Of a stretch of 64,000 nucleotides of DNA, positions 26,173-37,944 are shown in pieces; position 1 is the stretch's first letter, and every line of letters begins with the position of its first letter. The notes under the pieces are model-generated. The model made no database searches and was not told where the DNA came from. It saw nothing but the letters and a program-made list of their open reading frames with translations. Position numbers and translations under genes: made by a program. Origin of the DNA: Rotaria macrura (taxonomy: Eukaryota; Rotifera; Eurotatoria; Philodinida; Philodinidae); the NCBI GenBank assembly GCA_900239685.1, contig OENT01000829.1, positions 1 through 64,000 on the forward strand. Direction: 5' to 3'.

Positions 26173-27792
26173 TCAAGATTCAAGCACATTTTCGAATGAA
26201 AATGCATTGGCTGCTGTAGTTGTTCTTCTTGCTTGTATTGGTGACCGTCTAGGCACAGAAGCGCTTCCATCCAACATGCGTTCCATTTGTCGAATTGTAT
26301 GTTCGTTTTTAATCATTTTATCTTGTAATTGATGTCGTTCATAACCCAAACTAGCCAAAACAGAATCTTTTTCAATTAATAGTTCTTTAATACGCTGATT
26401 TTCAGCCAGTGTATTAGCATGCATTTTACGTAAGTGTGTTAATTGATCGGTTAAGCCGACTAAGGCATCTTGCATTTTCATAGCTTCTTCATTTTTCATG
26501 GAAGCATCACTGGATTTCAAACTTTCAAGTTCGAGAGCCAAACGTTTTTGTTTTGCATTGACAGAAACAAGTTGCTTTGCAAGAAGATCATTTTCTTTAC
26601 GATAACCATTCTAAATTATAAACAATACGAAAGGCAACTAATGAATACTTTGCCGGCTGCGTCTGCTGCTTGTTTTTCTACTTACTACATATTCAAGTAA
26701 TTGCTTATTCTCACTATTCAAATGGTCACATTGTTTGCCTTGTGAATATAGTTGTTCTACAGCAGATTTATTTTGCATTTGAAGTTCTCGAAGCTTTTGT
26801 ATTAATAATGTTAACTTAGTTTTACTATCAGCGTCTAAAGTATCACGTTCACTTCGAACTTGGGTAAAACGCTCTTGCAACATAGCTGCATTGGCTTCCG
26901 AACTAAAAAGCGACATTATTTTGATTCATTGATAATTGAACGATACTATTGTATATGTTTTTTTTTCACAATTATTTACCGCCTTAAATCAACTTGTAAA
27001 TTGTTGGCTCGATCATTGAGTAGTTCAAGTTTTTCTTCAGTTGATTTTTTATTCGAAGATAATTCATTTATTTTGCCATTTAGTCGAGCACTTTCTTTTT
27101 CAAGAGAATCACGTGCAAAAACAGCCTTAGTTAGTTCATCTTTAAGTAAGGTTGAATCATGCATTGATTTTTCTAAACTTTGTTTAGCAATATAATATTT
27201 CTCCTTCAATAATTCAATTTCGTTGATAAATGATTGATTTTGTACTTTTAAATCTTCGTTATTACGTGTTAATGTATCAATAATTAAACGCAGTTCACGA
27301 TCATTTGCTTTGAAACTATCTCATCACAAAAGAAAAACAAACTGAATTATTAGAAAGAAAATAAATCAATTTCAAATCGATTTACCGTTCTTCCATACGT
27401 CGGTAGTCTTCAATAATTCTCCTTGTTGTTTCGTATTCACGTACCAATCGGTCTAACTCAGTTTTCAATGTTTGATTGTCTTGTTCAAGTTTTTGATATT
27501 TTGAACGTATCTCACCAAGGCGAGTACGTGCCAAATACATTAATTTCTCATGTTTATCTTGTAATTTTCCCAATTCGCTACCTAGCGCCCCATTTTCTTC
27601 CGCTAAATGTTCATTTTGAAACCATAAATCATGGTTTTCTGCTTTCAGTTGCGCAGCTTTAGACGTTGGTTGTCTACTTAACATACTCACATTCGGATTT
27701 CTATTGACTACAGCTTGAGACAATTTCGGATGTGTTATACGGTATTCGAGATCAGCAAACGGATCACTTCGTTCATCTAAACTAGTAGCCAT
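26173..27792 (-). CDS. Coiled-coil protein, function unknown
   Basis: Four exons (27386-27792, 26980-27315, 26686-26902, 26173-26610) join in phase to 465 aa. After a short N-terminal segment with SDPFADLEYRI, almost the entire length is Lys/Glu/Leu/Gln-rich heptad sequence (about residues 45-435), with breaks near exon joins. The C-terminus is basic and Ser/Arg-rich (SVPRRSPIQARR). The pattern suits a rod-like dimer of the kind found in centrosome, cilium-base or cytoskeletal proteins, but coiled coils are not specific and I do not recognise a family. A clean acceptor lies 14 nt before the ATG. The 3' end is about 400 bp upstream of the cathepsin L ATG. Confidence 0.85.
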
Positions 27793-27806
27793 ATAGCAGC
27801 AATAAC

Positions 27807-30800
27807 CTAGAATTAATAAATAATGTAGTCACGAATCTATTTCTTCAAGATTATCACATCTAACTCGTCAAAGCTATGCAAATGATTTTACCGTTTGGAC
27901 TTTTTGTGATTCAAGAGAAAGTTTTCGTTTCTCGCAGATTAAGCATCGAAAAAAAAGAAACTCTGTTAATGGCATAATAAAATTCATTATTATTCATTTT
28001 TTTACTTCTATGAAATCCTTTGCTATGATTGGTTTTAGAATGCCAAAAAAAAATTATTCGAACAGGAAAAATTTTCTTTCTATTTTTCTTTTGTCTAATA
28101 ACAACAATACATGGTTGCTGCGGTAGTCAAAGAAATCTTTGAAAGAGAAATTGAGGCAAGTTTTTTTTTTATATGGAATAAGTCAAGAAAAAAAGGTACT
28201 TGTAGACAGTGATTAAAAGCAAAGAAAACAGAAGACAGTAAACTAATGGAATTTCTACACATGATTGACAGATCGTTAGTGTGGCAACAGCAAACTCTAA
28301 TATAATCAGATTTAAAACAAGAATCAACACATCTTTGACAAGCGTACACACGAAGTAGAAATTCGAGAGAGAGAGAAAAAGAATAAGCTCTTCATTCTCA
28401 TGCTTGAATAGAGAGCGACAAGACTCAACTTTCAGCTTGAAAAAAACAAAGAAAATTGAATTACCAGAGTAGCGTTGAATAAATACGACAAAGTCCAAGC
28501 AATGTAAGACGTTTGATCGTATATGCCACAAAATTTTTTTTTTCTTTTCATAATTTATTGTCTTAGAATTATAAATATTTAATTACTAATACAGTTGACA
28601 TGTGAGAAATAAAATTATTTTAAAAAAAGCCGTACATATTTAGAAGTGCATGAAATTCTTCGATTATAGGTATCATTTTAAATAAGCATATTTTTAAAAG
28701 ACTTATACTTCTTTCTTGATGAACAAAGTCCATGTGGCAATTTTATCAAATGTTTTATTTCTATTGAATTTTTGAACTCTTGTGCCTTGTGAGTCTACAC
28801 ATTTCGAAATCTTCAATTACAAGACTTATGAATCGTAATGTTCAAAACTAAAGCAGATATGATAAAGCTTTTCTTTCGTTTTCTTTGCTGTACTTCTATA
28901 ATCAAGCGAGTTCGTTGCTCTAATCGGTAACTGCAGTGATATCCATTCAAGTACATAGAGACTTCTTCTTCGATTGGTATCAAGTTACTAGCAAGCAAAC
29001 GTTCAACTTTCAATATGTCATCATGAATAAGAAGAAAAAAATAGGCCGTGCATTAGTTTTAAATTTATCATCTCCTCAGCCGTTTCGCATATAAATTTTC
29101 GTAGAACTACTTTTGACATACTGAAAACAGATAACGATCTGATGTGTGTTAGATTAATGATGAAAATAATTGCTCTTTGTTATTTTGAGCATTATATGAT
29201 TAACATACATTCTATATTAAAACTTTCACAGAATTCAATTTGATCGACACTGGGAATAATAAATGCAAGTGAAAAAGAATGCAACAATTTTTTTGGTGTG
29301 CATTATTTTTTTCATCCGTCAAATAAACTATACTGATAGGATGAATGAAGTCTTACTTGATTAAATTATATTTTAATAATAGCGTAAAAGTATCATACAC
29401 AGAAATAACACATAGAGAAACGAACGAATATATATATTGCAAGTAGTTGTTTCGAGAAAAACTATCCCGTCGCATGGAACGATATGCATTGTTCTTCAAT
29501 GAAATGTAATGAATAAGATATGTATTCATTCGTATGAATTTTTCAGAGAAAAAAACATTAGCAATTATTATTGGATTGAACATGTAAGACTACTTTTAGT
29601 ACTATCATCTTTTCAGATGTACGACTTATGAAAGAATTAGTAGATCAAACGATATCAAATTTATCTGATTTGTACTTTTATCATGGAAAGAGTATTGAAA
29701 TCAATACGAATTTTGCAATCAAGTGGAGCATCCTATCATCATAAATTGTATCGCGTACACTTAGTGTATAACATTGGAATCCAATAGAAAGTGTGTATTT
29801 AAATTAACTCTAGTAAGAAAAATTTTAATTAATTGAAAAAGAAGCATGATTAATACTTTCTTTGGGAAGACAGACAGTGTTGCTAGGCATTTCATCAATG
29901 ATTGTATTTAGTTTTGTGAAATCATACAATTCATATACACTTGAATGAACATGTTGTTTTAATTGAAGAATGATAAACGAAATAATATCTAGTCTCTTGT
30001 CACACTTATCGTTGATTATAAGTCAATCTTTACAATTCAGAATCGAGGAGAATGATTACTGTAGTAGTCACCAATACATGTTAAACTGCAAATATTGATA
30101 AAAATTAAAGTATTTTTTAGACAAGTATTTCATGTATGAAATTTGTCATATTAGTCATCGTTATTCATATTGACTGTTTTTACATGCACTAATATGTCTC
30201 GAGAACACTTGAATAGATGATCTCTTTAAGTAAGTATTTCGGAATTCGAAAGAATGTGACTATTATTCTGCACACTATTTTGTGTTATTGACCACTTCTT
30301 GAACATCTTAGTTAAAGTATGCATGTGTCAAGAACGATAGTGTATTGGAACTCGTACCCTCTGGTGAAATTGGATACTGATAAAGTTGATGAAACATGTG
30401 TTTTGATTATCATCACAACTTGATTATTCATTCCAACTGGAAAAAGCTTCTTCTATTGTTGTTGATATCCGACAAATTTTTAAACAATTATAACAAACAT
30501 TGAAATTGTTAAGAAAAATATTTTTACCGGCATCTCGTTGTGTAGACAAAACTATGGATACACAACAAAATTTTCGTTCATTATTCTCTAGGCACATATA
30601 TAGAATCAAGCTAGTTTATTATCATTGCTCCTTTTCCTCTGAGTTCATAAAAAATAAGCACGCCTGATACTTGAGAATCACATGAAAATCTGCACGTTCA
30701 TTCATATTTCTTCTCAGTTACTAAATCATATTATTCAAAGAATTCTGATTGAATTTAAAAAGTTTTTTTCTAAATAAAAGCTTCATTCTAGTGTGAATAG

Positions 30801-32535
30801 ATCAAATATATGAAAAACAATGTATACTATTGAAAAGTAAATATTATTCAAGTCTTAAATATTTTATTCAAATATTGATGTAAAACGTAGAGTTTGTTGT
30901 TCGTATTCTATATCTTTCTCTTCAGTTTAAAGGATTAGTATTTATCGAAAACTGTTTGCTTGTCCATATAACAATATTATATGTCTGATTCAAAAGGGAT
31001 AACTAGAATGTATTTCAAAATTTAGTTTAGTACTGTCGTCATCCATTTTCATTTAGTTGTATCCTTCTGAATGGAAATCAATAACTAATCCGGTATCCAG
31101 ATGAATAGGAGCATAAGAGAGACAATGAAATCAGAAGATGCTGATTGTTACTTATATGAAAAAGTCAAATCGATAGCATAAGTTCAAGACACGGTTCAAA
31201 TGTTTATGATGCGTTAAAAGACAAACGACTGATGTTTGTCGTTAACAACTTGATATGATACATGGCAAAAGATGACAACTATGAAGCATACGACTAAATT
31301 AATCCTCTGACAGAAATCAAACTTAGAACATGTCGTTAAATATTCATGAATCTACGTTAAAATTATTTAAATAGAAAACTACTTGGATATATATATATAT
31401 AAACATATATTATTTGGATTAGCCAGTTCCTGTGTCTTGTTGTCCATTTCAAAAATATTCAGCAAGTGCCTCATATGGATAATTGGTAATTTAAAAATGA
31501 GTTTTTCAACTCCTTGCATAATTTTATCGTAAATTCTTTATTATCGAACGTTTGATAACATGCTGTATTTAGACAAGTTTTAGCTAGTAGAGACACATGT
31601 TCATGCTATTACACCGATGTTGTGTGGTACAATCAGATACGTTTGACAACATGAGGGCCATGTGAAAATGATCACATTCTATTGTTCGATTCGCTCATGT
31701 TAGATAAAAAGGAAAGGTCTAGAAAGAAATTTATAACTTCATACGAGAGATATTCAGACGATAAATTATCATCTTTGAAAGCAAGGCAAACACATGAAGT
31801 TCATGATTACATTTTCATCCAACGTAATTTATGCAAGATTCATCGATAAAGATTTCTTTTTCGATTTAAGAATTCATGTCCTACAGTTTCAATATGAATA
31901 GCAGCTATAATGGATTATAATCATTCTGGCACTTTTATTCAAACTTAAATTGCAGTCTTACGCAACATTATGAATGAAGGACAAACGACTTGTGTCGGAT
32001 AAGACGAACACCTTTCGTTCTTAAACCCATATGCACCACTTCGAAGAGTGACTCCTGTCGTATCGACACATATTCACACGTAGCGAACGGAACAGACAAA
32101 GAGAGAGAGAATATTGCATTTCATCAAAACTTAACGTTCTGAAAGTCATTCACGAGTTAAAGGATATTACATAGACATGATGAGTAAGGATGTGATAGTG
32201 GACGTATAAGTGAATAAAAAGACTCTCCATCCTCACTGACACACAAATCGTCAATTGAAAAGAGAATACTAAGGCGTAGTTTCATTGAAGAAGAAAAAGA
32301 AAGAAAAGCTGGTATAAAAGATGTCAAGTTTTACCCCATAATCCTGACCTGTACGAATTTTTTTCCTATGGATTCCTTAAATTACTGAATGGGTCAAACG
32401 AAATAAAAAAAACAGCACGTCACTTCTTTTGACAAATAAATCATCATGTTTCAAGGCCGAAAAAGAAAAAGAAAATAAATCGTCAAAGAATAATAGTATA
32501 CTCGTTGCCAATACAGATCTATTGCTTACATCAAT
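27807..32535. other. Gene desert of about 4.7 kb
   Basis: AT-rich DNA with only short ORFs on either strand (for example 28169-28531 and 28813-29013, minus) that show no motif. No RNA gene or long repeat seen. It separates the sparse left half of the window from the compact cluster to the right. Confidence 0.45.
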
Positions 32536-32617
32536 TTTTATTTTTTATTCAGTTATATTTCTTGTTTTGTGTGAAAACAGAAGTTAAAAACAATTTAAAA
32601 AAAACAAAGCTACACAT

Positions 32618-33646
32618 TTATGTTCGAATACAATCAGACTGTTCATTATTGTCATTAGTATTTGTTGATTTCTCAAAAATAGTTGATGTCCTTGCCGATA
32701 GATCATTATCATAAACACGAATGAACCGTTTTGCTGCAAATTTTTCATCAAGTTCTAAACATAATTGTGCAAAATCAATAGATTCAATGAATTTTTTATC
32801 AACATCAGGTATCGTTTGTAAATTATCGGATAATTCCATAAGTTCTTTATCAGTAATATTCTTTGCTGTTAGTTTCTTTTGACCAGTTTCAAGTAATGAA
32901 ATAAAAAAGTCTAATTTTTCGCCATTATCAAAACCATTACCTGTCCAAAATACTTCCTCATTTGATTGTTGTCGATCATCGAGTATATGTAAAGCATCGT
33001 CCCGTTGTTGTTCTATTTCGTATATTAATTTTGTTACATAACTTTTAATATGTTGTCTCATATTATCATATTCTTGTGCCATTTTTTCCATCTGAAGACG
33101 TTTTTGATTAATTACATATAGACGTGATTCAAGTATATCCAATTGTATTTTACTTTCGCGATGAACATCAAGTAAATGTGTTCGGCGACACGTTTCACAA
33201 AGCATAAAAAAACAATGCTTACAAACTTTAAGCATCTTAAGTAAACAACATGTATGACATCGTGCACGATGTACACTACTAGTTTGACAGTGTGATTGAT
33301 CAGAATTTAAGACGGACCCATCGAGTGCTTCACATAATTGTTTAAGTGTCGGATTAATAATTAACATTGATTCGAAATGTTCAAATGAACGAAAATTTAA
33401 TTGAAATTTACAATATGGACAGAGAATATAATTTATAGGTGTTAACGTATTCAAATTATTATTTTGAGCATAGTCAAGTAAACATGAGCGGCAAAATGAA
33501 TGTGCACATGGAAGACAGCAAGGCGATGACATACGAGATAGACAAATGCCACATGTTAGAATTTCACTGAGAACATCATCTTTATTTCTTGATGTTGCTT
33601 CGGTTGAGTTGCTTGAACAGTTTGGTGTTGTACAACTCGAAGCCAT
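32618..33646 (-). CDS. TRIM-like RING/B-box/coiled-coil protein
   Basis: A single-exon gene of 342 aa. A C3HC4 RING finger has Cys32, Cys35, Cys47, His49, Cys52, Cys55, Cys76 and Cys79. A B-box-like Cys/His cluster follows (CHTC...CKHC...CETC...H, about 133-162), then a coiled coil (about 165-230). This is the tripartite motif of E3 ubiquitin ligases. There is no NHL, filamin or SPRY domain after the coiled coil; the C-terminus is acidic and polar. It could be a truncated TRIM-NHL relative (TRIM2/3 or Brat type). A T-rich acceptor ends 12 nt before the ATG and AATAAA-like sequence follows the stop near 32536-32548. It lies 0.67 kb beyond SUCLG1 on the same strand. Likely role: ubiquitin ligation; substrate unknown. 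Confidence 0.85.
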   Translation of the reverse strand: MASSCTTPNCSSNSTEATSRNKDDVLSEILTCGICLSRMSSPCCLPCAHSFCRSCLLDYAQNNNLNTLTPINYILCPYCKFQLNFRSFEHFESMLIINPTLKQLCEALDGSVLNSDQSHCQTSSVHRARCHTCCLLKMLKVCKHCFFMLCETCRRTHLLDVHRESKIQLDILESRLYVINQKRLQMEKMAQEYDNMRQHIKSYVTKLIYEIEQQRDDALHILDDRQQSNEEVFWTGNGFDNGEKLDFFISLLETGQKKLTAKNITDKELMELSDNLQTIPDVDKKFIESIDFAQLCLELDEKFAAKRFIRVYDNDLSARTSTIFEKSTNTNDNNEQSDCIRT

Positions 33647-34017
33647 TATTAGATCGATCTAAAACAAGGAATAGGCCAAAAATGCAACGTATTTATTTCG
33701 ATGTTGCTTTTTCTTGAGAAAAAATAATTGGTATTTAGCAAAAGAATGCAAAACACGCTCTCTTTCAACACTTCTTTTGAAGGAGCCGAAAATGTTTTTG
33801 AAGCAACGTCACCTTTACTCCATTTGTAAGAGGGTCTTTTTCTTTTCTTTTTTTTCTGATCACAACCACTGAAGAAAAATAACGATGACGACGACTGTGG
33901 CAACGCCGATAGTACGATAGAAGACAGAAAAGAAAACAGGTCGCTCTCGAGTGGATGCCTTCTTCTAATCACCATCATCAGTACTCACAAAGGCACACAA
34001 CAGAATACAAAATAGTA

Positions 34018-34039
34018 CGATGATGATGATGATGATGCT
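34018..34039. repeat. (ATG)n microsatellite
   Basis: Seven GAT/ATG triplets in the spacer between the RING gene and SUCLG1. Confidence 0.8.
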
Positions 34040-34322
34040 GATAATAAAAATCTACTAATCAATATTTTTCGCTGTTTTTCTTCGTTTGATTCCATCGAAA
34101 AATCAAGCCAAACATAAAAAGAAATCACTCTATGTAATTAACATAAGAAGAATCTTTTCTTTTATCCGTCCTAATCAACAATACAAAGTACAGATATAAA
34201 GAGTACGAGAATAAAATAAAACTAATATGAATGAAATTCTTGTTCTAAGATAAAAACAATGTATGAACTTAAATAAAAACTTGCGTATTTCTTCGGTTTT
34301 TATGATGACTAACGGTTCGTTC

Positions 34323-35396
34323 TTAACTTTTCATTAATGTATGCATTAATTGGCCCATTTTAGCAGGAGAATCACTAACGTTCACTTTTGCATCTTTTAA
34401 TGCTTGAATTTTTCCTTCAGCACCACCAGATTTTCCACTTATTATTGCACCGGCATGACCCATACGACGACCTGGTGGAGCTGTTTGTCCGGCGATGAAT
34501 GCCACAACAGGCTTAGCGTTTGGTCCAACATTCACCTGTTTAAGATATTCAGCAGCCGATTCTTCAGCATTGCCACCTATCTCACCAATAAGTATAATAC
34601 CTTTTGTAGTTGGATCGTTTAGAAATAAATCTAAACAATCAATAAAATCAGTACCATTAAACGGATCACCACCAATACCAACACATAATGATTGACCGAG
34701 ACCAACTTGAGAAGTTTGATGAACAGCTTCATACGTTAATGTACCACTACGTGACACAATACCTATTGGACCCGGTCGATGTATATGACCAGGCATTATA
34801 CCAATTTTACATTTACCAGGAGCTAAATATTCGCATGTTTACTTTTCTTTGAAATTGAAAACGTTCTTACCAATTACACCGGGACAATTCGGTCCGACGA
34901 GACGTGACTTATTTTGTCTCACAAGTTGATTTTTGACTTTAACCATATCATGTTGTGGTATGCCCTCCGTGATACATACGATTAAACCAATACCGGCATC
35001 CATAGCTTCAAGAATTGCTTCGGCTGCACCTGGTGGAGGAACATAGATAACTGTAGCCGTGGCACCAGTTGCTTTCATCGCATCATGTACTGTTTTGAAT
35101 ACGGGTAAACCTAAATGTTTACTACCGGCTTTTTTTGGACTAACACCACCGACCAGTTTTGTACCGTAATCAAGTGCTTGCTGTGAATGAAAAGTTCCCT
35201 GTTTACCTGTGAAACCTTGACATATTACTCTTGTTTCACTATTAATATATAAATTTTTTCGTGTTGAATCATAAATAGATTTATCATAAGTTGTAGAAGA
35301 ATTTTGTTGTTGAGTTGAATTGACTATAGCACTTGTTTGAATACAACGACAATTCAATGTCGAAAACAACGATGGCATAAGACGTCGTGTTAGCAT
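34323..35396 (-). CDS. SUCLG1: Succinyl-CoA ligase alpha subunit, mitochondrial
   Basis: Exons 34871-35396 and 34323-34822 join in phase 1 across a 48-nt intron to 341 aa, close to the usual length of about 346. The N-terminus is a mitochondrial presequence ([17 protein letters not shown]). A CoA-binding domain follows with [14 protein letters not shown], then the ligase domain with [15 protein letters not shown] across the splice join and [14 protein letters not shown]. The phosphorylated catalytic histidine is His298 in GHAGAIISG. The enzyme converts succinyl-CoA to succinate with ATP or GTP formation in the citric acid cycle and works as a heterodimer with a beta subunit not present here. 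The ATG is 123 bp downstream of the PIMT stop on the same strand, and a T-rich acceptor lies 13 nt before it. Confidence 0.97.
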
Positions 35397-35519
35397 AGTA
35401 ATTAGTTATCTAGAATAATTAAGGATGAACAGGTGTATATTACAATTTTAAAAAAGGCGTATCAAAGGCTAGTTTCTTTAATGACATACAGAAAAAGAAC
35501 AAAAACACCATCGTCAATT

Positions 35520-37678
35520 TTATAAATCTTTTCGAATTCCAGCACTTGCATATTGCTTACTTTCATCGGTCAATGGAACGTACATTACACTCATATGCCT
35601 TTGTTCATGATAGCTTCCGTCAGCTTTTTTATCATAGGTTATCATTTCTTGATCAAATCCCCCACCGACAGGTGATATAAGTCTTCCGCCAGTTTTGAGT
35701 TGACGTATGAGTTCATATGGTGTATCAGGTGCAGCTGCCCCAACATGAATCGCATCATATGGTGCTTCAGCAGCGTAACCTTGTCGGCCATCAGCTTTAT
35801 GAATTTCTAAAATACCTTCATCAAATAGATCTTGATTATTCTTCTTGATATTTATGATTGATTTATCGACCAGCTCTTGTATATGGTCAACACCGATGGC
35901 TTTACCACCGGGACGAACTAAACGAGCCATACATGCTGTTAAATATCCAGAACCGGAACCAACGTCAAGAACTTTAGCACCTGATAAAAGGAAAATAAAA
36001 CTAAATAAACAAAAGGTCATAAAAGAAAGAGCAATTTAAAACTCATCGTTTATACGAAATCATATAAGAAAATAAAATTATACTTTTTACTAAAATTGAA
36101 CATTGACTTTATCTGATTTAATTTACCTAATATTTAGTTGAAGTGACAAAAAAAGAATTATCTTTTTAGGTTTGAACTTGTTTTCTTCTTAGAAAAACAA
36201 GACAAACCAATTGCCAAAAAGGGTAGAAAGCAAATAAACGTAAGTTATAAAATAGTTCCTTGAACGACGAGAGTTCCTAAGTTTCGATATCTTCTGATCA
36301 ATAACTTTCTGATGCTTACAATGAATGAGTTTCAAACAATGTTCTATGCATATTATGTAGCCTTTCTAAAAATGGAAAAATGTTTTCAAAATACAATGAT
36401 TAGTTTGAAAAAAAAATGAAGCTAAAAGATCCACCATATACATTTATTTTTCAACAGACAAGCAATGATGTTTGTTATCTTTTTTTAATGGCATTAATTA
36501 TTTTTTGAAAAGAATTTCAATGCAACATTCCGAAGCTATATCAAACACTACATATGATCACAAAATATTTCTAGACGAATTTTTTCCATGCAGTGATTTT
36601 ACTGAAAATCTCGTATTGGTTTTCTTCTATTAGAATAAAGCGGAGAGATCAGTTTTCACAGATCAAAAAAATTCTGTTCAAGTTTGTCGATCGTAATCCT
36701 AAATGCATCATTTATTGCTCTTTAATTTTTTCTTAAAGACCATGAAAATCTTTAAAGATTATTTTTTCCATTCCAAATTCTATTACATCCTGAACATATC
36801 ATGTCTCCTAAGAAAATCACCTTTTAACTATTTTTTCGTGCATAAAGAGTTGTCTTATATGCATGACATTCAATGTGATGAAGCAATCCGCTTCTGAATG
36901 CAGCTAGTTGATAGATTTTTGTCATATGCCTATGTTAATGCAATTGAAACAGTCATTTTTCATATACGTAGACGTTATGACATCTGAATTGATGATCACT
37001 GTTTAAATTTCAGAAAGTTCATTCTCTTTAGTTTTGAGCAACAATTTTAAAACATCATATTCGACAATGAAATTTTTAGGAAGGATATTGTTTCCAATAT
37101 CGATGAATTAAATTCAAAAAAGAGAAAATGAATATCGAAATATGTCGCCTACTCGCACATCTAACAACAGATCTCACCAGGTTTCAAATGATCTTTGAGA
37201 ATTTCCAATCCAAAACAATGCATATGTGGAGCACTATTAGTAAAACCAAAATTAAAGTTTTGAAAAACTTTTTCTTACTATTGTATTAAAATCATACCTG
37301 ATCGTTACCTGGATATAATTATTGAGATTGGTAAAATTTGAAGATTATTTATTTTAAAGATATGCGTACTTACCGCATAACCAACTAGATGACGAAAGAA
37401 AAAAAATATTCAATAAACAAACTGAATATTTTCATCATACTTGATTGAGGTCGATCGTCATAAGCAGAAGATTCATGTTCAGCAAAATCACCTCGATCAG
37501 TTTTTAACATGGCTTCTTTGATACGTTGATCTTTGATTAAACCATTTTTATACAAATTTTCAATTAATTCTGTATGTGTTGAACCCGATGAACGCCAAGC
37601 CATATTATTGTTGAATGCTGTTGTTCGATGTGTTTGATAAAAAATACTAAAAACAACAATTAATATTGGTAACAACAT
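35520..37678 (-). CDS. PCMT1: Protein-L-isoaspartate O-methyltransferase
   Basis: Five exons (37441-37678, 37374-37384, 37298-37308, 37178-37233, 35520-35980) join in phase to 258 aa. The second and third are 11-nt microexons; together they encode IGYAVTIS, matching the conserved PQSIGYxATISAPHMH of the family. AdoMet-binding motif I is VLDVGSGSGYL, and DAIHVGAAAP and GGRLISPVG follow as expected. The enzyme repairs isoaspartyl residues in aged proteins. An extra hydrophobic N-terminus (MLLPILIVVFSIF) precedes the usual MAWRSSGSTHTELI start, so the protein may enter the secretory pathway or be membrane-anchored; initiation at the internal Met would give a cytosolic form. The last intron is 1197 nt and the others 56-65 nt. 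Confidence 0.94.
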
Positions 37679-37944
37679 TAGTACTGACGTATCTGAAAAT
37701 AAATAATTCTTTTTTCAACGATTTTAGCAATAACAAATATTCTATTGAAATAGTATTTTGTTTCTGAAACAATTTATATGAATGATTGTCAAATACAAAA
37801 GAAAATTGCAGATTTTATAAATAATAAACGAAAGAGTGTTTTTTACGGATTTTTCTTAATTAAAATAGAAAAGAAAAGAAACAAAGCAAAACATAACAAA
37901 TGAACAAATTTTAACAATGAGTTCTATTATTTTTTTTTCTCTAA

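Noticed and set aside
33649-33978. Minus-strand ORF upstream of the RING gene
   Set aside because: Low-complexity leader sequence with no motif, ending directly before the true ATG.
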